In this document: piece after piece, positions 34,097 through 43,520 of the stretch | Numbering within the stretch: the first letter of the stretch is position 1 | How the letters are laid out: each line of letters opens with the position of its first letter | Source: Bog-473 sp963701955 | GTDB lineage: Bacteria > Actinomycetota > Acidimicrobiia > Acidimicrobiales > RAAP-2 | Assembly (NCBI GenBank): GCA_963701955.1 | Contig: OY969694.1 | Coordinates: forward strand, 992,001 to 1,056,000 | Length of the DNA: 64,000 bases | Direction: 5' to 3' | Translations under genes and position numbers: made by a program | Notes under the pieces: generated by a model | Told to the model about the DNA's origin: nothing | What the model saw: only the letters and a program-made list of their open reading frames with translations | Databases searched by the model: none

Positions 34097-35773
34097 TCAG
34101 ACCATCAGCACCACGGGAACGATCATGGGCCGGCGCCGTGTGCGCTCCCCTACGAACTTGCCCAGGGCCTTGCGGGTGTGGCGGTTGAGCACCTCCACCT
34201 CGTGCGCCCCGTCCCTGAGCGCCTTGGTCACCGCAGCCCCGACCGCCTCGCTGGCCTCGCCCAGGAGCTCCTCGGCCTCAGGTGCGTGCACCCAGCCCCG
34301 CGTCTCGATCACCGGCGGGCAGGTGAGCGTCCGCTGCTGGCGGTCGACGGTGACCACCGCCATCACGACACCCTCCTCGGCCAGCTTCTTGCGGTCGCGC
34401 AACACCCCGTGCTCGACGTCGCCCACCGTGCCATCCACGTAGACGTAGCCCGCCGGCACACGGCCGTCGCGGCCGATGCCCTTGGCGTCGAGCGTGATCA
34501 CGTCGCCGTCCTCACACAGCAGGACCTTGGCCGGATCGAGCCCCATGGAGAGAGCAAGGCGGGCATGGTGCACCATGTGGCGGTACTCCCCGTGCACCGG
34601 GACGAAGCATTCGGGCGTGGTCACCGCCAGCAACGTGCGGAGCTCCCCCTGACGGGCGTGCCCGCTCACGTGCACCGCCTCGGCCCTCGAGTGCACCACC
34701 TCGGCGCCCCGCCGGTGCAGATCGTCGATCACCTGCCCGACCGACCACTCGTTTCCCGGGATGGGGTGCGCGCTGATCACCACGACGTCGTCCTCGCCGA
34801 TGCGCAGCCACCTGTTCTCCCCCGTCGCCATCAGCGACAACGCCGACATCGGCTCCCCCTGTGAGCCGGTCGAGATCACGCAGACCGCTCCAGGCGCAAG
34901 GTCGTCGACCGCCTCAATGTCGATCAGGACGCCATCGGGGATGCTGATGATGCCCAGGCGGCGCCCGAGCTCAACGTTCTTGCCCATGGAGCGTCCCAGG
35001 GTGGCCACCTTGCGCTCGGTGGCCACGGCGGCGTCGATGATCTGCTGCACCCGGTGCATGTGGCTGGCGAAACAGGCCACCACGATGCGGCGGCCGCTCT
35101 GCGCAGCGAACACTCGGCGCAGCGTCACGCCCACGGAGGACTCCGATTCGGTGAAGCCCGGTTCCTCCGCGTTGGTGGAGTCCGACAAGAGGAGGCGGAT
35201 CCCCTCGGTCCGGGCCAGCTCGCCCATGCGCGGCATGTCCGTCCGGCGCCCGTCGACGGGCTGGAGGTCGAGCTTGAAGTCACCTGAGTGCAGGATCACA
35301 CCCTGCGGGGTGTGGAACGCGATGGCCATGGCCTCGGGCACCGAATGGGTGACCGGGATGAACTCGACCTCGCAGGCACCGATGCGCACCCGCTCACCGT
35401 CGGCGACCGTCACGAATCGGGTGTTGCCGCCCACGCCGGCCTCGTCGATCCGGTGCCGAGCGAGGCCGACCGTCAGCTCGGAGCCGTAAATGGGCGCTTC
35501 GAGATCGCGGAGAAGGTAGGCCAGACCGCCGGTGTGATCCTCGTGGCCGTGGGTGAGGACGATCCCGTCCACCTGGTCCTTGTGCTCGTACAGGTAGGTG
35601 AACTCGGGGAGCACCAGGTCGACCCCGGGCATGTCGGGATCGGGGAACATGATCCCGCAGTCGACGATGATGATGCGGCCCTCGACCTCGACACAGGCGC
35701 AATTACGGCCGATCTCGCCGAGCCCTCCGAGGAAGACGACCCGGACGGGCCGGGGTGTGGGGCGCTTAGCCAA
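34097..35773 (-). CDS. rnj: Ribonuclease J
   Basis: RNase J is a 5'-3' exo- and endoribonuclease of the metallo-beta-lactamase fold. The 558-residue protein has FLGGLGEIGRNC near the start, the zinc motif LTHGHEDHTGG, then HSGDFKLDLQP, beta-CASP elements (SDSTNAEEPG, SGHARQGEL, HGEYRHM) and a C-terminal domain. TTG 35773 overlaps the dapA stop by 8 bases; the frame upstream lies inside dapA. The dapA-rnj pairing is common in actinobacteria. Confidence 0.94.
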   Translation of the reverse strand: MAKRPTPRPVRVVFLGGLGEIGRNCACVEVEGRIIIVDCGIMFPDPDMPGVDLVLPEFTYLYEHKDQVDGIVLTHGHEDHTGGLAYLLRDLEAPIYGSELTVGLARHRIDEAGVGGNTRFVTVADGERVRIGACEVEFIPVTHSVPEAMAIAFHTPQGVILHSGDFKLDLQPVDGRRTDMPRMGELARTEGIRLLLSDSTNAEEPGFTESESSVGVTLRRVFAAQSGRRIVVACFASHMHRVQQIIDAAVATERKVATLGRSMGKNVELGRRLGIISIPDGVLIDIEAVDDLAPGAVCVISTGSQGEPMSALSLMATGENRWLRIGEDDVVVISAHPIPGNEWSVGQVIDDLHRRGAEVVHSRAEAVHVSGHARQGELRTLLAVTTPECFVPVHGEYRHMVHHARLALSMGLDPAKVLLCEDGDVITLDAKGIGRDGRVPAGYVYVDGTVGDVEHGVLRDRKKLAEEGVVMAVVTVDRQQRTLTCPPVIETRGWVHAPEAEELLGEASEAVGAAVTKALRDGAHEVEVLNRHTRKALGKFVGERTRRRPMIVPVVLMV

Positions 35774-36695
35774 GCGCCGTGACCGTGAGCGGCGGCGGAC
35801 CGACCGCCGCGATGATCTTGGCCGCCTGTGCGTCCAGCTCAGGGGTGGACGCACCCATGGGCAGGCGGCACTGCCCGACCCGCAGACCCAGGGCACGCAG
35901 TGCAGCCTTGGTCGGCAGCGGATTGGGGAACTCCGCGGTGGACTCGAAGTCGAAGGAATCGAGTAGCTCCGCGTTGCCCGAAATGGCCGCCGCGACGTCG
36001 CCGGCCATGAACGAGTCGACCACACGGCGGAACTGCGTCCCGACCCAGTGCGAGGCCACGCTGATGACGCCGACGGCGCCCACGGCCAGCAAGGGCAGCG
36101 TCATGGCGTCGTCCCCGCTGTAGACCTCGAAGCCGACCGGTGCCTGGGCGATGAGGTGGGCCGTAGTGGCCGGGTCACCGGCAGCGTCCTTCAGGCCGAC
36201 GACGGAGGGGACCTGGCGGGCGAGTCGCAACGCCGTCTCGGTGGCGATGGGGCGTCCCGAGCGAGACGGAATGTCGTAGAGCACGACCGGCAGCGGATCG
36301 GCGGCCTCGGCGACCGCCCGGAAGTGTTGGTAGATGCCGTTCTGGGAGGGGCGGTTGTAGTACGGCGTGACGACCAGCACACCGGCGACCCCGCACCCGG
36401 CGGCCAGGGAGGTCATGTGCACCGAATGGGCGGTGTCGTTGGACCCGGTCCCCGCCACGACGGGGATGGTGACCGCATCGGCCACGGCACGCCACAGGGC
36501 GACCTTCTCGTCGTCGGTCAGGACCGAGCTCTCTCCCGTGGAACCCGAGAGCACGAGGCCGTCGCTTCCGTGGTCGGCCAGCCAACGCGCCAGCTCGACC
36601 GCCGCCGGCAGATCGAGGGCTCCTTCGTCGTCGAAGGGGGTCACCATGGCCGTGACCACCCGCCCGAAGCGTGGTGATTCCGACGTAGGGCTCAT
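35766..36695 (-). CDS. dapA: 4-hydroxy-tetrahydrodipicolinate synthase
   Basis: DapA condenses pyruvate with aspartate semialdehyde, the first step toward diaminopimelate. The 309-residue TIM-barrel protein has the Schiff-base Lys169 (VVGLKDAAG), Tyr140 (LYDIPSRSG) and the signature GSTGESSVLT. The start is ATG 36695. It is coupled to rnj downstream. Confidence 0.95.
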   Translation of the reverse strand: MSPTSESPRFGRVVTAMVTPFDDEGALDLPAAVELARWLADHGSDGLVLSGSTGESSVLTDDEKVALWRAVADAVTIPVVAGTGSNDTAHSVHMTSLAAGCGVAGVLVVTPYYNRPSQNGIYQHFRAVAEAADPLPVVLYDIPSRSGRPIATETALRLARQVPSVVGLKDAAGDPATTAHLIAQAPVGFEVYSGDDAMTLPLLAVGAVGVISVASHWVGTQFRRVVDSFMAGDVAAAISGNAELLDSFDFESTAEFPNPLPTKAALRALGLRVGQCRLPMGASTPELDAQAAKIIAAVGPPPLTVTALG

Positions 36696-36769
36696 CTCTC
36701 CACGCTACCAGCGGGCCCGGCCCTGTCCGGGTGGCACGGGTCCGGGTGACACGATCCGGTTGACACCCC

Positions 36770-37921
36770 TCAGGCCACCTGGCGGTCGGCCGGCGAGCCG
36801 TCGGCGAAGGCGTCCTCCTCCTCGCTGGCATCCCGGAGGTGCTCGAAGCCGATGGCACCCAACTCGGTGAACTTCTCCCGCAGCCAGCCGCCCGCGGCGT
36901 CGAGCAGGCCCAGCTTCCGAAGGTTGGGCACGATCCGCGAGAACAGCAGGATCTGGAAGTCGTCGTGCTCAGTGTCCGAACGCATGATCCTGGCCACGTC
37001 CGACGGCGGGACCTCCATACGCTCCCAGACCTCCTGCATGACCATGCGGTCCTTCATCCGCACGGCCGCCTCGAAGGCGAATTCCTGGCGTTCCCGCAAC
37101 TCTGCCGAGCTGAGCTCCCCGTAGATCTCCTGCAGGCTGAGCACGCCGAAGGCGACATGGCGCGCCTCGTCGGCCATGACGTAGCGCAGCAGCTTCTTCA
37201 ACAGCGGCTCGGTCGTGATCCCGTGGATGAACCCGAAGGCGGCCAGCGCCAGACCCTCGACCATGATCTGCATCCCGAGATAGGTCATGTCCCAGCGCGG
37301 GTCCGCGACGATGTCGTCGATCAGCAGACCGAGATGCGCGTTCATCGGGTAGTGCCCCGAGAGCTTCTCGTCGAGGTACCTCGAGAAGACCTCCACATGA
37401 CGCGCCTCGTCCATCACCTGGGTGGCCGCGTAGTACTTGGCATCGATCCACGGGACCGTCTCGACGATCTTCGCGGTGCAGACCAGGGCGCCCTGCTCTC
37501 CGTGGAGGAACTGCGAGAGCAGCCAGTTCTGATTCTCGACGCGCAGCTCGAGGTAGCGGGCCTCGTCCCACGCCTCGAGCACGGTGCCCGCGACCACCGT
37601 GTCGTCCCAACGCAGCTGGTCGGGGTGCGCCTCCGCGTTCGCCACGGCCACCTTCTCCTGGTCGACTTCGATCGACCAGTCGAGGTCGCTCTGCGCGTTC
37701 CACTGAGCCTTCTTGGCCTTCTCGTAGAGCCGGTCGAGCTGAGGGCGGGCGCCCTTGCGGTAGTCCCAGGTCAGCTCGGTCGGGCACGGGTTGGCCACCC
37801 GGTGGTACCCCTCGGGGTCGTAGGAACCGACGGTACGGAGGACCTCTTCGAGGTCCTCGACGTCGGCCCGGCCGATGAGCTCCGGGTTGGACTTCGTCGG
37901 CACGCTGTCGAAGCCGTTCAT
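36770..37921 (-). CDS. Diiron ferritin-like oxygenase-type protein
   Basis: From ATG 37921 the 383-residue protein is helical and soluble. It has two EARH metal motifs (MDEARHVEVF and MADEARHVAFG) together with LHGEQGALV and IMVEGLALAAFG, the carboxylate/histidine set of a diiron four-helix bundle. Related actinobacterial proteins are annotated as ferritin-like or AurF/p-aminobenzoate-oxygenase-like. Substrate is unknown. It lies between dapA and the rhomboid gene but with gaps of 74 and 112 bases, so it is probably transcribed separately. Confidence 0.75.
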   Translation of the reverse strand: MNGFDSVPTKSNPELIGRADVEDLEEVLRTVGSYDPEGYHRVANPCPTELTWDYRKGARPQLDRLYEKAKKAQWNAQSDLDWSIEVDQEKVAVANAEAHPDQLRWDDTVVAGTVLEAWDEARYLELRVENQNWLLSQFLHGEQGALVCTAKIVETVPWIDAKYYAATQVMDEARHVEVFSRYLDEKLSGHYPMNAHLGLLIDDIVADPRWDMTYLGMQIMVEGLALAAFGFIHGITTEPLLKKLLRYVMADEARHVAFGVLSLQEIYGELSSAELRERQEFAFEAAVRMKDRMVMQEVWERMEVPPSDVARIMRSDTEHDDFQILLFSRIVPNLRKLGLLDAAGGWLREKFTELGAIGFEHLRDASEEEDAFADGSPADRQVA

Positions 37922-38033
37922 CGCACCACACTCCCACGAGGTCGTGCCGTTGCCACCCCCACCAAGAAACGGTACGGCGACCCCGGTGGCAGGGTCAACC
38001 AACCCGAGCTGCCCTGGGTCACTGGGTCGCCGC

Positions 38034-38888
38034 TCACCCGATGGCCACGTGGCCCGGAGCGACGCCGGTCAAGAGGAACACCAAGAGGGCGACCGTGGCG
38101 GCCGTGCCACCGATGGTGAGGGAGAGCTCGGCGGTCCGGTCCCGCAACCCGCCGGCGTAGTCGTACACGAAGGCGAGGATGGCGCCTGTGACCAGCCCGC
38201 CCAGGTGCGCCCGCCAGTCGATGTTGCCCGTGAACCCGATGAGGAGGTTCAGCACGAGCAGCCCCACGACCGGGGCGACCGGGATGCGACGGCGCAAGCC
38301 GACCACCACGTAGGCCCCCATCACACCCATGATGGCGCCCGACGCCCCCACCCCGAGGATCGCGGCGGGGCTCAGCAGGTAAGAACCGACACTCCCGCCC
38401 AACCCGGCGACCAGGTAGAGCGCGAGAAAGCGCGAACGCCCCAACAGCACTTCGACCGCGGGCCCCACGATGAGAAGGGCGATCATGTTGAAGAAGATGT
38501 GCACGAAGTTGGCGTGCAGCCACATCGCGGTGAAGGCCCGGTAGTACTGCCCGTGGTCGTGGACGGCAATCGGCCACAGCGCGTAACGGTCGATCCAGGC
38601 CAGGTTGTTGCCGGCGCGCTCGAGCACGAGGAACACGACGACGTTCACGGCGATGATGGCGAGCACCATCGGGGTCGGGTTGGTGGACCCCACCACGCCG
38701 GTCCGCCCCCCGCTCGTGTGGGTGAACGCCGGGACTTGGCGCGAGCGGGCAGCACCTTCGGAGGTACAGGGCGGGCACTGCCAACCCACTGGCGCGGCCA
38801 ACATGCAATCGGGGCAGATCGGCTGGTCGCAGTGCCCGCACAGGACGGCCGACTCCTGTTGGGGGTGGCGGTAGCAGGAGGGCCTCAC
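38034..38888 (-). CDS. Rhomboid family intramembrane serine protease with N-terminal zinc-binding motif
   Basis: The 284-residue protein starts with a cysteine-rich segment of B-box/zinc-ribbon type (CYRHPQQE, CGHCDQPICPDCM, WQCPPC, residues 4-40). The six-helix rhomboid domain follows, with HANFVHIFFNM, the catalytic serine in GASGAIMG and the catalytic histidine in RAHLGGLVTG. GTG 38888 overlaps the dapB stop as GTGA. The same zinc motif plus rhomboid architecture occurs in other actinobacteria. Substrates are unknown. Confidence 0.9.
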   Translation of the reverse strand: MRPSCYRHPQQESAVLCGHCDQPICPDCMLAAPVGWQCPPCTSEGAARSRQVPAFTHTSGGRTGVVGSTNPTPMVLAIIAVNVVVFLVLERAGNNLAWIDRYALWPIAVHDHGQYYRAFTAMWLHANFVHIFFNMIALLIVGPAVEVLLGRSRFLALYLVAGLGGSVGSYLLSPAAILGVGASGAIMGVMGAYVVVGLRRRIPVAPVVGLLVLNLLIGFTGNIDWRAHLGGLVTGAILAFVYDYAGGLRDRTAELSLTIGGTAATVALLVFLLTGVAPGHVAIG

Positions 38889-39697
38889 AACCCGAGCAGC
38901 GCCTCCAGACCCACGGTCAGCCCGGGTCGCCCCCCCACGGCCCGCACCGCCAGGAGGACACCGGGCATGAACGACCGCCGGTCGTAGGAATCGTGCCGGA
39001 TGGACAGGCTCTGCCCGGCGGCGCCGAAGATCACCTCTTCGTGCGCCACCAGTCCGGGCAGGCGCACGGAATGCACGTGGACGCCCCCGGGCGCCTCCGC
39101 GCCGCGCGCCCCGGCCAGGACGTGATCGATCGTGGGATCGGCCGGAAGCGCCCCGCATCCGGCGGCCCGGCGAGCTTCGACGATGACCGCGGCCGTGTGC
39201 AGCGCGGTACCCGAGGGGGCGTCCCGCTTGGCGTCGTGGTGGAGCTCGATCACCTCGACCCCGTCCATGTGCGGCGCGACGACACGACACAGGTGGAGGA
39301 GCAGCACGGCCCCGATTGCGAAATTGGGCACGACGATGGCGTTGGCCTCGCCGTGCGCCACGTGCCCGGCGAGCTCCGCCAGGTCGCTCTCGCCCAGGCC
39401 GCTCGTCCCGATGACCGCGTGCACCCCGCGTGCCGCGTACAGCGGGGCATTGCGCCGCACGGCATCGGCCACCGTGAAATCCACCACGACCTGCGCCCCC
39501 ACCTCGAACAGCGCGTCGACCTCGGGCACGATGCGGCAACCGCACACCGTCTCCCCGGCGTGCCCCGGGTCCACCGCGGCCACCAGCTCGAGGTCCGCCG
39601 CCTCGGTGACGGCACGGCAGACCTCCTGGCCCATGCGGCCCCCGGCTCCGACCACCGCCACGCGGTGCTTGGCCGGCTCGTTGCCGGTGATGTGCAT
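38885..39697 (-). CDS. dapB: 4-hydroxy-tetrahydrodipicolinate reductase
   Basis: The 270-residue NAD(P)H-dependent enzyme performs the second DAP step. It has the nucleotide loop VVGAGGRMGQEV, the GTSGL motif and the substrate-binding and catalytic ELHHDAKRDAPSGTA. The start is ATG 39697. It lies in the order pnp - M16 peptidase - dapB, conserved in actinobacteria, with the rhomboid gene coupled behind it. Confidence 0.95.
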   Translation of the reverse strand: MHITGNEPAKHRVAVVGAGGRMGQEVCRAVTEAADLELVAAVDPGHAGETVCGCRIVPEVDALFEVGAQVVVDFTVADAVRRNAPLYAARGVHAVIGTSGLGESDLAELAGHVAHGEANAIVVPNFAIGAVLLLHLCRVVAPHMDGVEVIELHHDAKRDAPSGTALHTAAVIVEARRAAGCGALPADPTIDHVLAGARGAEAPGGVHVHSVRLPGLVAHEEVIFGAAGQSLSIRHDSYDRRSFMPGVLLAVRAVGGRPGLTVGLEALLGL

Positions 39698-39707
39698 GGC
39701 CGGCAGG

Positions 39708-40970
39708 CTACCGGGCAGCCCGCGCCGGGAGGTGAGCCGCGAAATCGGACGCCTCGAAGGGACCGACGGCGCTCAAGGTCCGCGGTGACCCGGCCAGCTC
39801 CCGGGCCATCTGGCCCACCTGGTCCCGCTCCACCCCGTCGACCCGGGCCAGGATCTGGTCGATCTCGAGGATCTCGCCGTGGAGGAGCAGCTCGGCCCCG
39901 ATGCGGCTCATACGAGCCCCGGAGTCCTCACTTGAGAGCAGCATCTCGGCACGCAGGTTGCCCTTGGCCACGGCGAGCTCCCGCTCGGTGATCCCCTCGG
40001 CAGCCAGCTGCTCGAGCTCCCCGCGCACGATCCGCAGCACCTCGTCAACGTGTTCGGGCGCCGTCCCGACGACCACGGCCAGTGAGCCGGCGTCGGCATA
40101 GGCCGCGCGCTCGGACCACACCGAGTAGGCCAGGCCGCGCTCTTCGCGCACCTTCTGGAAGAGCCGGCTCGAGAGGCCACCGCCCAGCACGTGGTTGAGC
40201 ACGGCGAGCGCCCAGCGTCGCTCGTCGTGCCGCGATGGGGCGCGCATCCCGTAGACCAGGTGGGCTTGCTCGGTCGGGCGGCGCACCACCTCGAGGGAGA
40301 CCGATCCGTCTCCTGGAGCGGCGCGCTCGGGCGGCCGGCCTCCGGAATGGCCGGCGAAGGTGCGCTCGAGGTGCGCGGCCACCTGGGCGTGGGCGCATTC
40401 CCCCGCCACCGAGACGACCATGTTGGCAGGCCGGTAGTGCACGTCGAAGAAGCGGGCGATGTCGCCGCGGGTGATGGCCTGCACCGAGGCCGCAGTGCCC
40501 AACGTGTCCCTCCCGAGCGCGTGACCCGGGAACACCGCCGCCTGCCACCGCTCGCCGGCCAGGTCGGCCGGTTCGTCGGCGTGCATGAGGATCTCGTCGA
40601 GGATCACCGTCCGCTCCGCCTCGACGTCGTCCGCCCGCAACGCCGGCGCGCAGGTGATCTCGCTCAGAATGTCGAGCCCGAGGCCCAGGTGCTCCGAGAG
40701 CAGGCGGACGTAGAAGGTGGTGTACTCCTTCGAGGTGAAGGCGTTGCAGTCCCCGCCCACCTCATCGAGCGCCTCTGCGATGGCCGCGGCCGAGTGCTGC
40801 GCAGTCCCCTTGAAGAGCAGGTGCTCGAGGAAATGTGACGCCCCGGCCAACTCGTCGGGCTCGTCGCGCGAGCCGCTGCCGACCCAAAAGGCGATGGCAA
40901 CCGAGCGGACCTCCGCCATGGTCTCGGTGACCAGGCGGATGCCGCAGGGCAGGACCGACGTCTCGATCAA
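39708..40970 (-). CDS. M16 family zinc peptidase
   Basis: The 420-residue protein has the inverted zinc motif HFLEH with the downstream glutamate in SEHLGLGLDILSEI, and the second M16 half with RKVREERGLAYSV-type sequence (FQKVREERGLAYSVWS). It is of processing-peptidase-like or PqqL type with one active half. TTG 40970 overlaps the pnp stop as TTGA. Cytosolic peptide degradation is likely; the specific substrate is unknown. Confidence 0.9.
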   Translation of the reverse strand: MIETSVLPCGIRLVTETMAEVRSVAIAFWVGSGSRDEPDELAGASHFLEHLLFKGTAQHSAAAIAEALDEVGGDCNAFTSKEYTTFYVRLLSEHLGLGLDILSEITCAPALRADDVEAERTVILDEILMHADEPADLAGERWQAAVFPGHALGRDTLGTAASVQAITRGDIARFFDVHYRPANMVVSVAGECAHAQVAAHLERTFAGHSGGRPPERAAPGDGSVSLEVVRRPTEQAHLVYGMRAPSRHDERRWALAVLNHVLGGGLSSRLFQKVREERGLAYSVWSERAAYADAGSLAVVVGTAPEHVDEVLRIVRGELEQLAAEGITERELAVAKGNLRAEMLLSSEDSGARMSRIGAELLLHGEILEIDQILARVDGVERDQVGQMARELAGSPRTLSAVGPFEASDFAAHLPARAAR

Positions 40971-43396
40971 CGACGGCGTGGGCGCCCACGTCCGGATCGC
41001 CGGTCGCCGCCGCGGTCGCGGTCGCTCCCGCGTCCACCTCCGTCGTCGGTTGCGCCCGGACCCAGGTCACCGAGGTCTGCCACCAGCTCGGCCTCGAAGG
41101 CATCCTCGAAGGACGCGCTCGACGTGGCCGATCCACCCGAGCCCGATGGCGGGGTCGCGGCGCGTTCTGAGCCGGAGTCCGCACCGGTGTCGCCAGCCGC
41201 CGCGTCGTTGTCGCCGGCCAGCGAGAGGGAGACCTTCCCCTGCGGGTCGATGTCGTCCACCCGAACCTCAATGGCCTGACCGAGGACAACGACGTCCTCG
41301 ACGCTGTTGACCCGCTTGCCTCCGGTCAGCGCGGAAAGCTTGGAGATGTGGAGCAACCCGTCGCGCCCTGGCAGGACGTTCACGAAGGCGCCGAACTTGG
41401 TGATGTTGACCACCTTGCCGCCGTAGATCACCCCCACCTCCGCCGTCGGCGGGTCCAAGATGAGCGAGATCCGACGGCGCGCCTCTTCCACGGCGTTGCC
41501 GTCCTTCGCCCCGATGGTGACCGTGCCGACGACACCGTCGTCGTCCACCGCGATGTCGGCACCCGTCTCCTGCTGCAAGGTGTTGATGACCTTGCCCTTG
41601 GGCCCGATGACCTCGCCGATCTTGTCGATCGGGATCTCCATCGACACGATCTTGGGTGCGCTCATCGCCACGTGGTCACGGGGCTGGGCGATGGCCCCGG
41701 CCATCACGCCGAGGATCGTGAGGCGGGCCTCCTTGGCCTGCAGGAGCGCCCGGGCCAGCACATCGGCCGGAAGGCCGTCGATCTTCGTGTCGAGCTGGAG
41801 TGCGGTGACGGCATCGGCGGTCCCCGCCACCTTGAAGTCCATGTCGCCGAAGGCATCCTCGGAGCCGAGGATGTCGGTGAGCGTCACATAGTGGCCCCCG
41901 TCGTAGACGAGGCCCATGGCGATGCCGGCCACCGGAGCCTTGATCGGGACGCCGGCCGCCATGAGCGAGAGGGTCGAGCCGCACACCGAGGCCATGGAGG
42001 TCGAGCCGTTGGACGCCAGCACGTCGGAGACCACCCGCAGGGTGTAGGGAAACACCTCCGCGCTCGGGACGACCGGCAGCAGGGCCCGCTCGGCCAGCAG
42101 GCCGTGCCCGATCTCACGGCGCTTGGGGCCCCGCATGAACCCCGTCTCACCGGTGGAGAAGGGGGGGAAGTTGTAGTGGTGCATGTAGCGCTTGGACTCC
42201 ACCGGCGTGATGGTGTCGAGCAGCTGGTTCATCCGGGGCATGCCGAGGGTCGTCACGTTGAGCACCTGGGTCTCGCCGCGCTGGAACAGCGCCGAACCGT
42301 GTGCCGTGGGGAACAGGTCGATCTCGGCGGAGAGGGGGCGGATATCAGACGTGGCGCGTCCATCCACGCGCAACCCTTCCTCGACGATGCGCTTGCGCAC
42401 CAGCTTCTTGGTCAAGGAGCGGATGGCCGCCTTGACCTCCCCGGCTCGCTCGGCGAATTCGTCACCGAGAGCCGCCCGGATCTCCTCGCCGGCGGCGTCG
42501 AGGGCGGCGTTGCGCTCGGCCTTGGAAGTCACCAGGTTCGCCTTGGCGATGGGATCCGTGCCGACGGCCTCGACCCGGGCCCACACGTCGTCCTGGTAGT
42601 CGCTGAAGGTGGAGAAGGGAATGGTCTCGATCGGCCCCCGCGCCGCGCTGAACGCGTCGACCAGGCGGCGTTGGAGGTTGATGGACTCGCGGATCCACTG
42701 CTTGGACGCCTCCAACCCGGCCGCCAGCACCTCCTCGGTGACCTTGGGCGCGCCGGCTTCGTAGTAGTCCCAGGACTTCTCGGTCCCGCCGGCCTCGACC
42801 ATCATGATGGCGATTTCGCTCTCGGCGTCGTCGGTCAACGCCCGTCCGGCCACCACCAGCTCGAAGGTCGAGGTCTCACCCTCCTCGAAGGTGGGGTGCC
42901 CGATCCACTCACCCTCGGTGGTGTAGGCCACCCGCACGGCGCCGATCGGTCCGTCGAAGGGGATGCCCGAGATCATGAGCGCAGCGGAGGCGGCGTTGAT
43001 GGCCAGCACGTCGTGCGGGTTGACCTGGTCGGCCCCCACGATCGTGCCGACGACATGCACCTCGTTGCGGAACCCCTGGGGAAACGACGGCCGCAGCGGG
43101 CGGTCGATGAGACGGCAGGTCAGGATGGCCTGGTCCGAGCTCTTGCCCTCCCGGCGGAAGAACGAACCGGGGATCTTGCCCGCCGCGTAGGTCCGCTCCT
43201 CGATGTCGACGGTCAGGGGGAAGAAGTCCGTACCCTCCCGGACGGAGCGTGCCGCGGTGGCGGTCGCAAGCAGGACGGTGTCCCCGATGCGGGCCAGGAC
43301 GGCTCCGTCGGCCAGCTGGGCGAGCTTGCCCGCCTCGAATGACATGGTGCGATCGGTCCCGCTGATCGGGTCCGACACGGAAATGGCGTCAGCCAT
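40967..43396 (-). CDS. pnp: Polyribonucleotide nucleotidyltransferase
   Basis: PNPase degrades RNA phosphorolytically. The 809-residue protein has two RNase PH domains with an alpha-helical linker, FSTGETGFMRGPKRREIGHG in the second core, a KH domain (IGEVIGPKGKVINTL) and an S1 domain (GGKVVNITKFGAFVNVLPG). A disordered Gly/Ser/Arg/Asp-rich tail of about 80 residues ends in RGRPRRR. ATG 43396 follows GAGGAG. It lies downstream of rpsO with a structured leader between. Confidence 0.96.
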   Translation of the reverse strand: MADAISVSDPISGTDRTMSFEAGKLAQLADGAVLARIGDTVLLATATAARSVREGTDFFPLTVDIEERTYAAGKIPGSFFRREGKSSDQAILTCRLIDRPLRPSFPQGFRNEVHVVGTIVGADQVNPHDVLAINAASAALMISGIPFDGPIGAVRVAYTTEGEWIGHPTFEEGETSTFELVVAGRALTDDAESEIAIMMVEAGGTEKSWDYYEAGAPKVTEEVLAAGLEASKQWIRESINLQRRLVDAFSAARGPIETIPFSTFSDYQDDVWARVEAVGTDPIAKANLVTSKAERNAALDAAGEEIRAALGDEFAERAGEVKAAIRSLTKKLVRKRIVEEGLRVDGRATSDIRPLSAEIDLFPTAHGSALFQRGETQVLNVTTLGMPRMNQLLDTITPVESKRYMHHYNFPPFSTGETGFMRGPKRREIGHGLLAERALLPVVPSAEVFPYTLRVVSDVLASNGSTSMASVCGSTLSLMAAGVPIKAPVAGIAMGLVYDGGHYVTLTDILGSEDAFGDMDFKVAGTADAVTALQLDTKIDGLPADVLARALLQAKEARLTILGVMAGAIAQPRDHVAMSAPKIVSMEIPIDKIGEVIGPKGKVINTLQQETGADIAVDDDGVVGTVTIGAKDGNAVEEARRRISLILDPPTAEVGVIYGGKVVNITKFGAFVNVLPGRDGLLHISKLSALTGGKRVNSVEDVVVLGQAIEVRVDDIDPQGKVSLSLAGDNDAAAGDTGADSGSERAATPPSGSGGSATSSASFEDAFEAELVADLGDLGPGATDDGGGRGSDRDRGGDRRSGRGRPRRR

Positions 43397-43440
43397 GATG
43401 CTCCTCGTGTATTTGGGGGCATCTCCGTATCTGGTTCCCA

Positions 43441-43490
43441 GTGGTCGACCACCTCGCACCCGAAGTGACCGGCGACTGGCAGCCAGGTGG
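43441..43490 (-). promoter_or_regulatory. Structured leader between rpsO and pnp
   Basis: The 124-base gap holds a perfect 12-base palindrome GTGGTCGACCAC (43441-43452) and a longer stem CCACCT/AGGTGG (43449-43454 with 43485-43490). In other bacteria this interval carries the RNase III-cleaved hairpin through which PNPase controls its own message; a similar role here is inference. Confidence 0.3.
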
Positions 43491-43520
43491 CTGAAGACGC
43501 CCGCTTCTGTGGTGCTCCCG

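Noticed and set aside
41348..43342. A 664-codon plus-strand frame opposite pnp, and similar long frames opposite infB, ftsK and miaB
   Set aside because: Their composition is the low-complexity His/Arg/Gly/Asp mix expected from the antisense of GC-rich coding sequence, and the opposite strand encodes well-known proteins with intact motifs.
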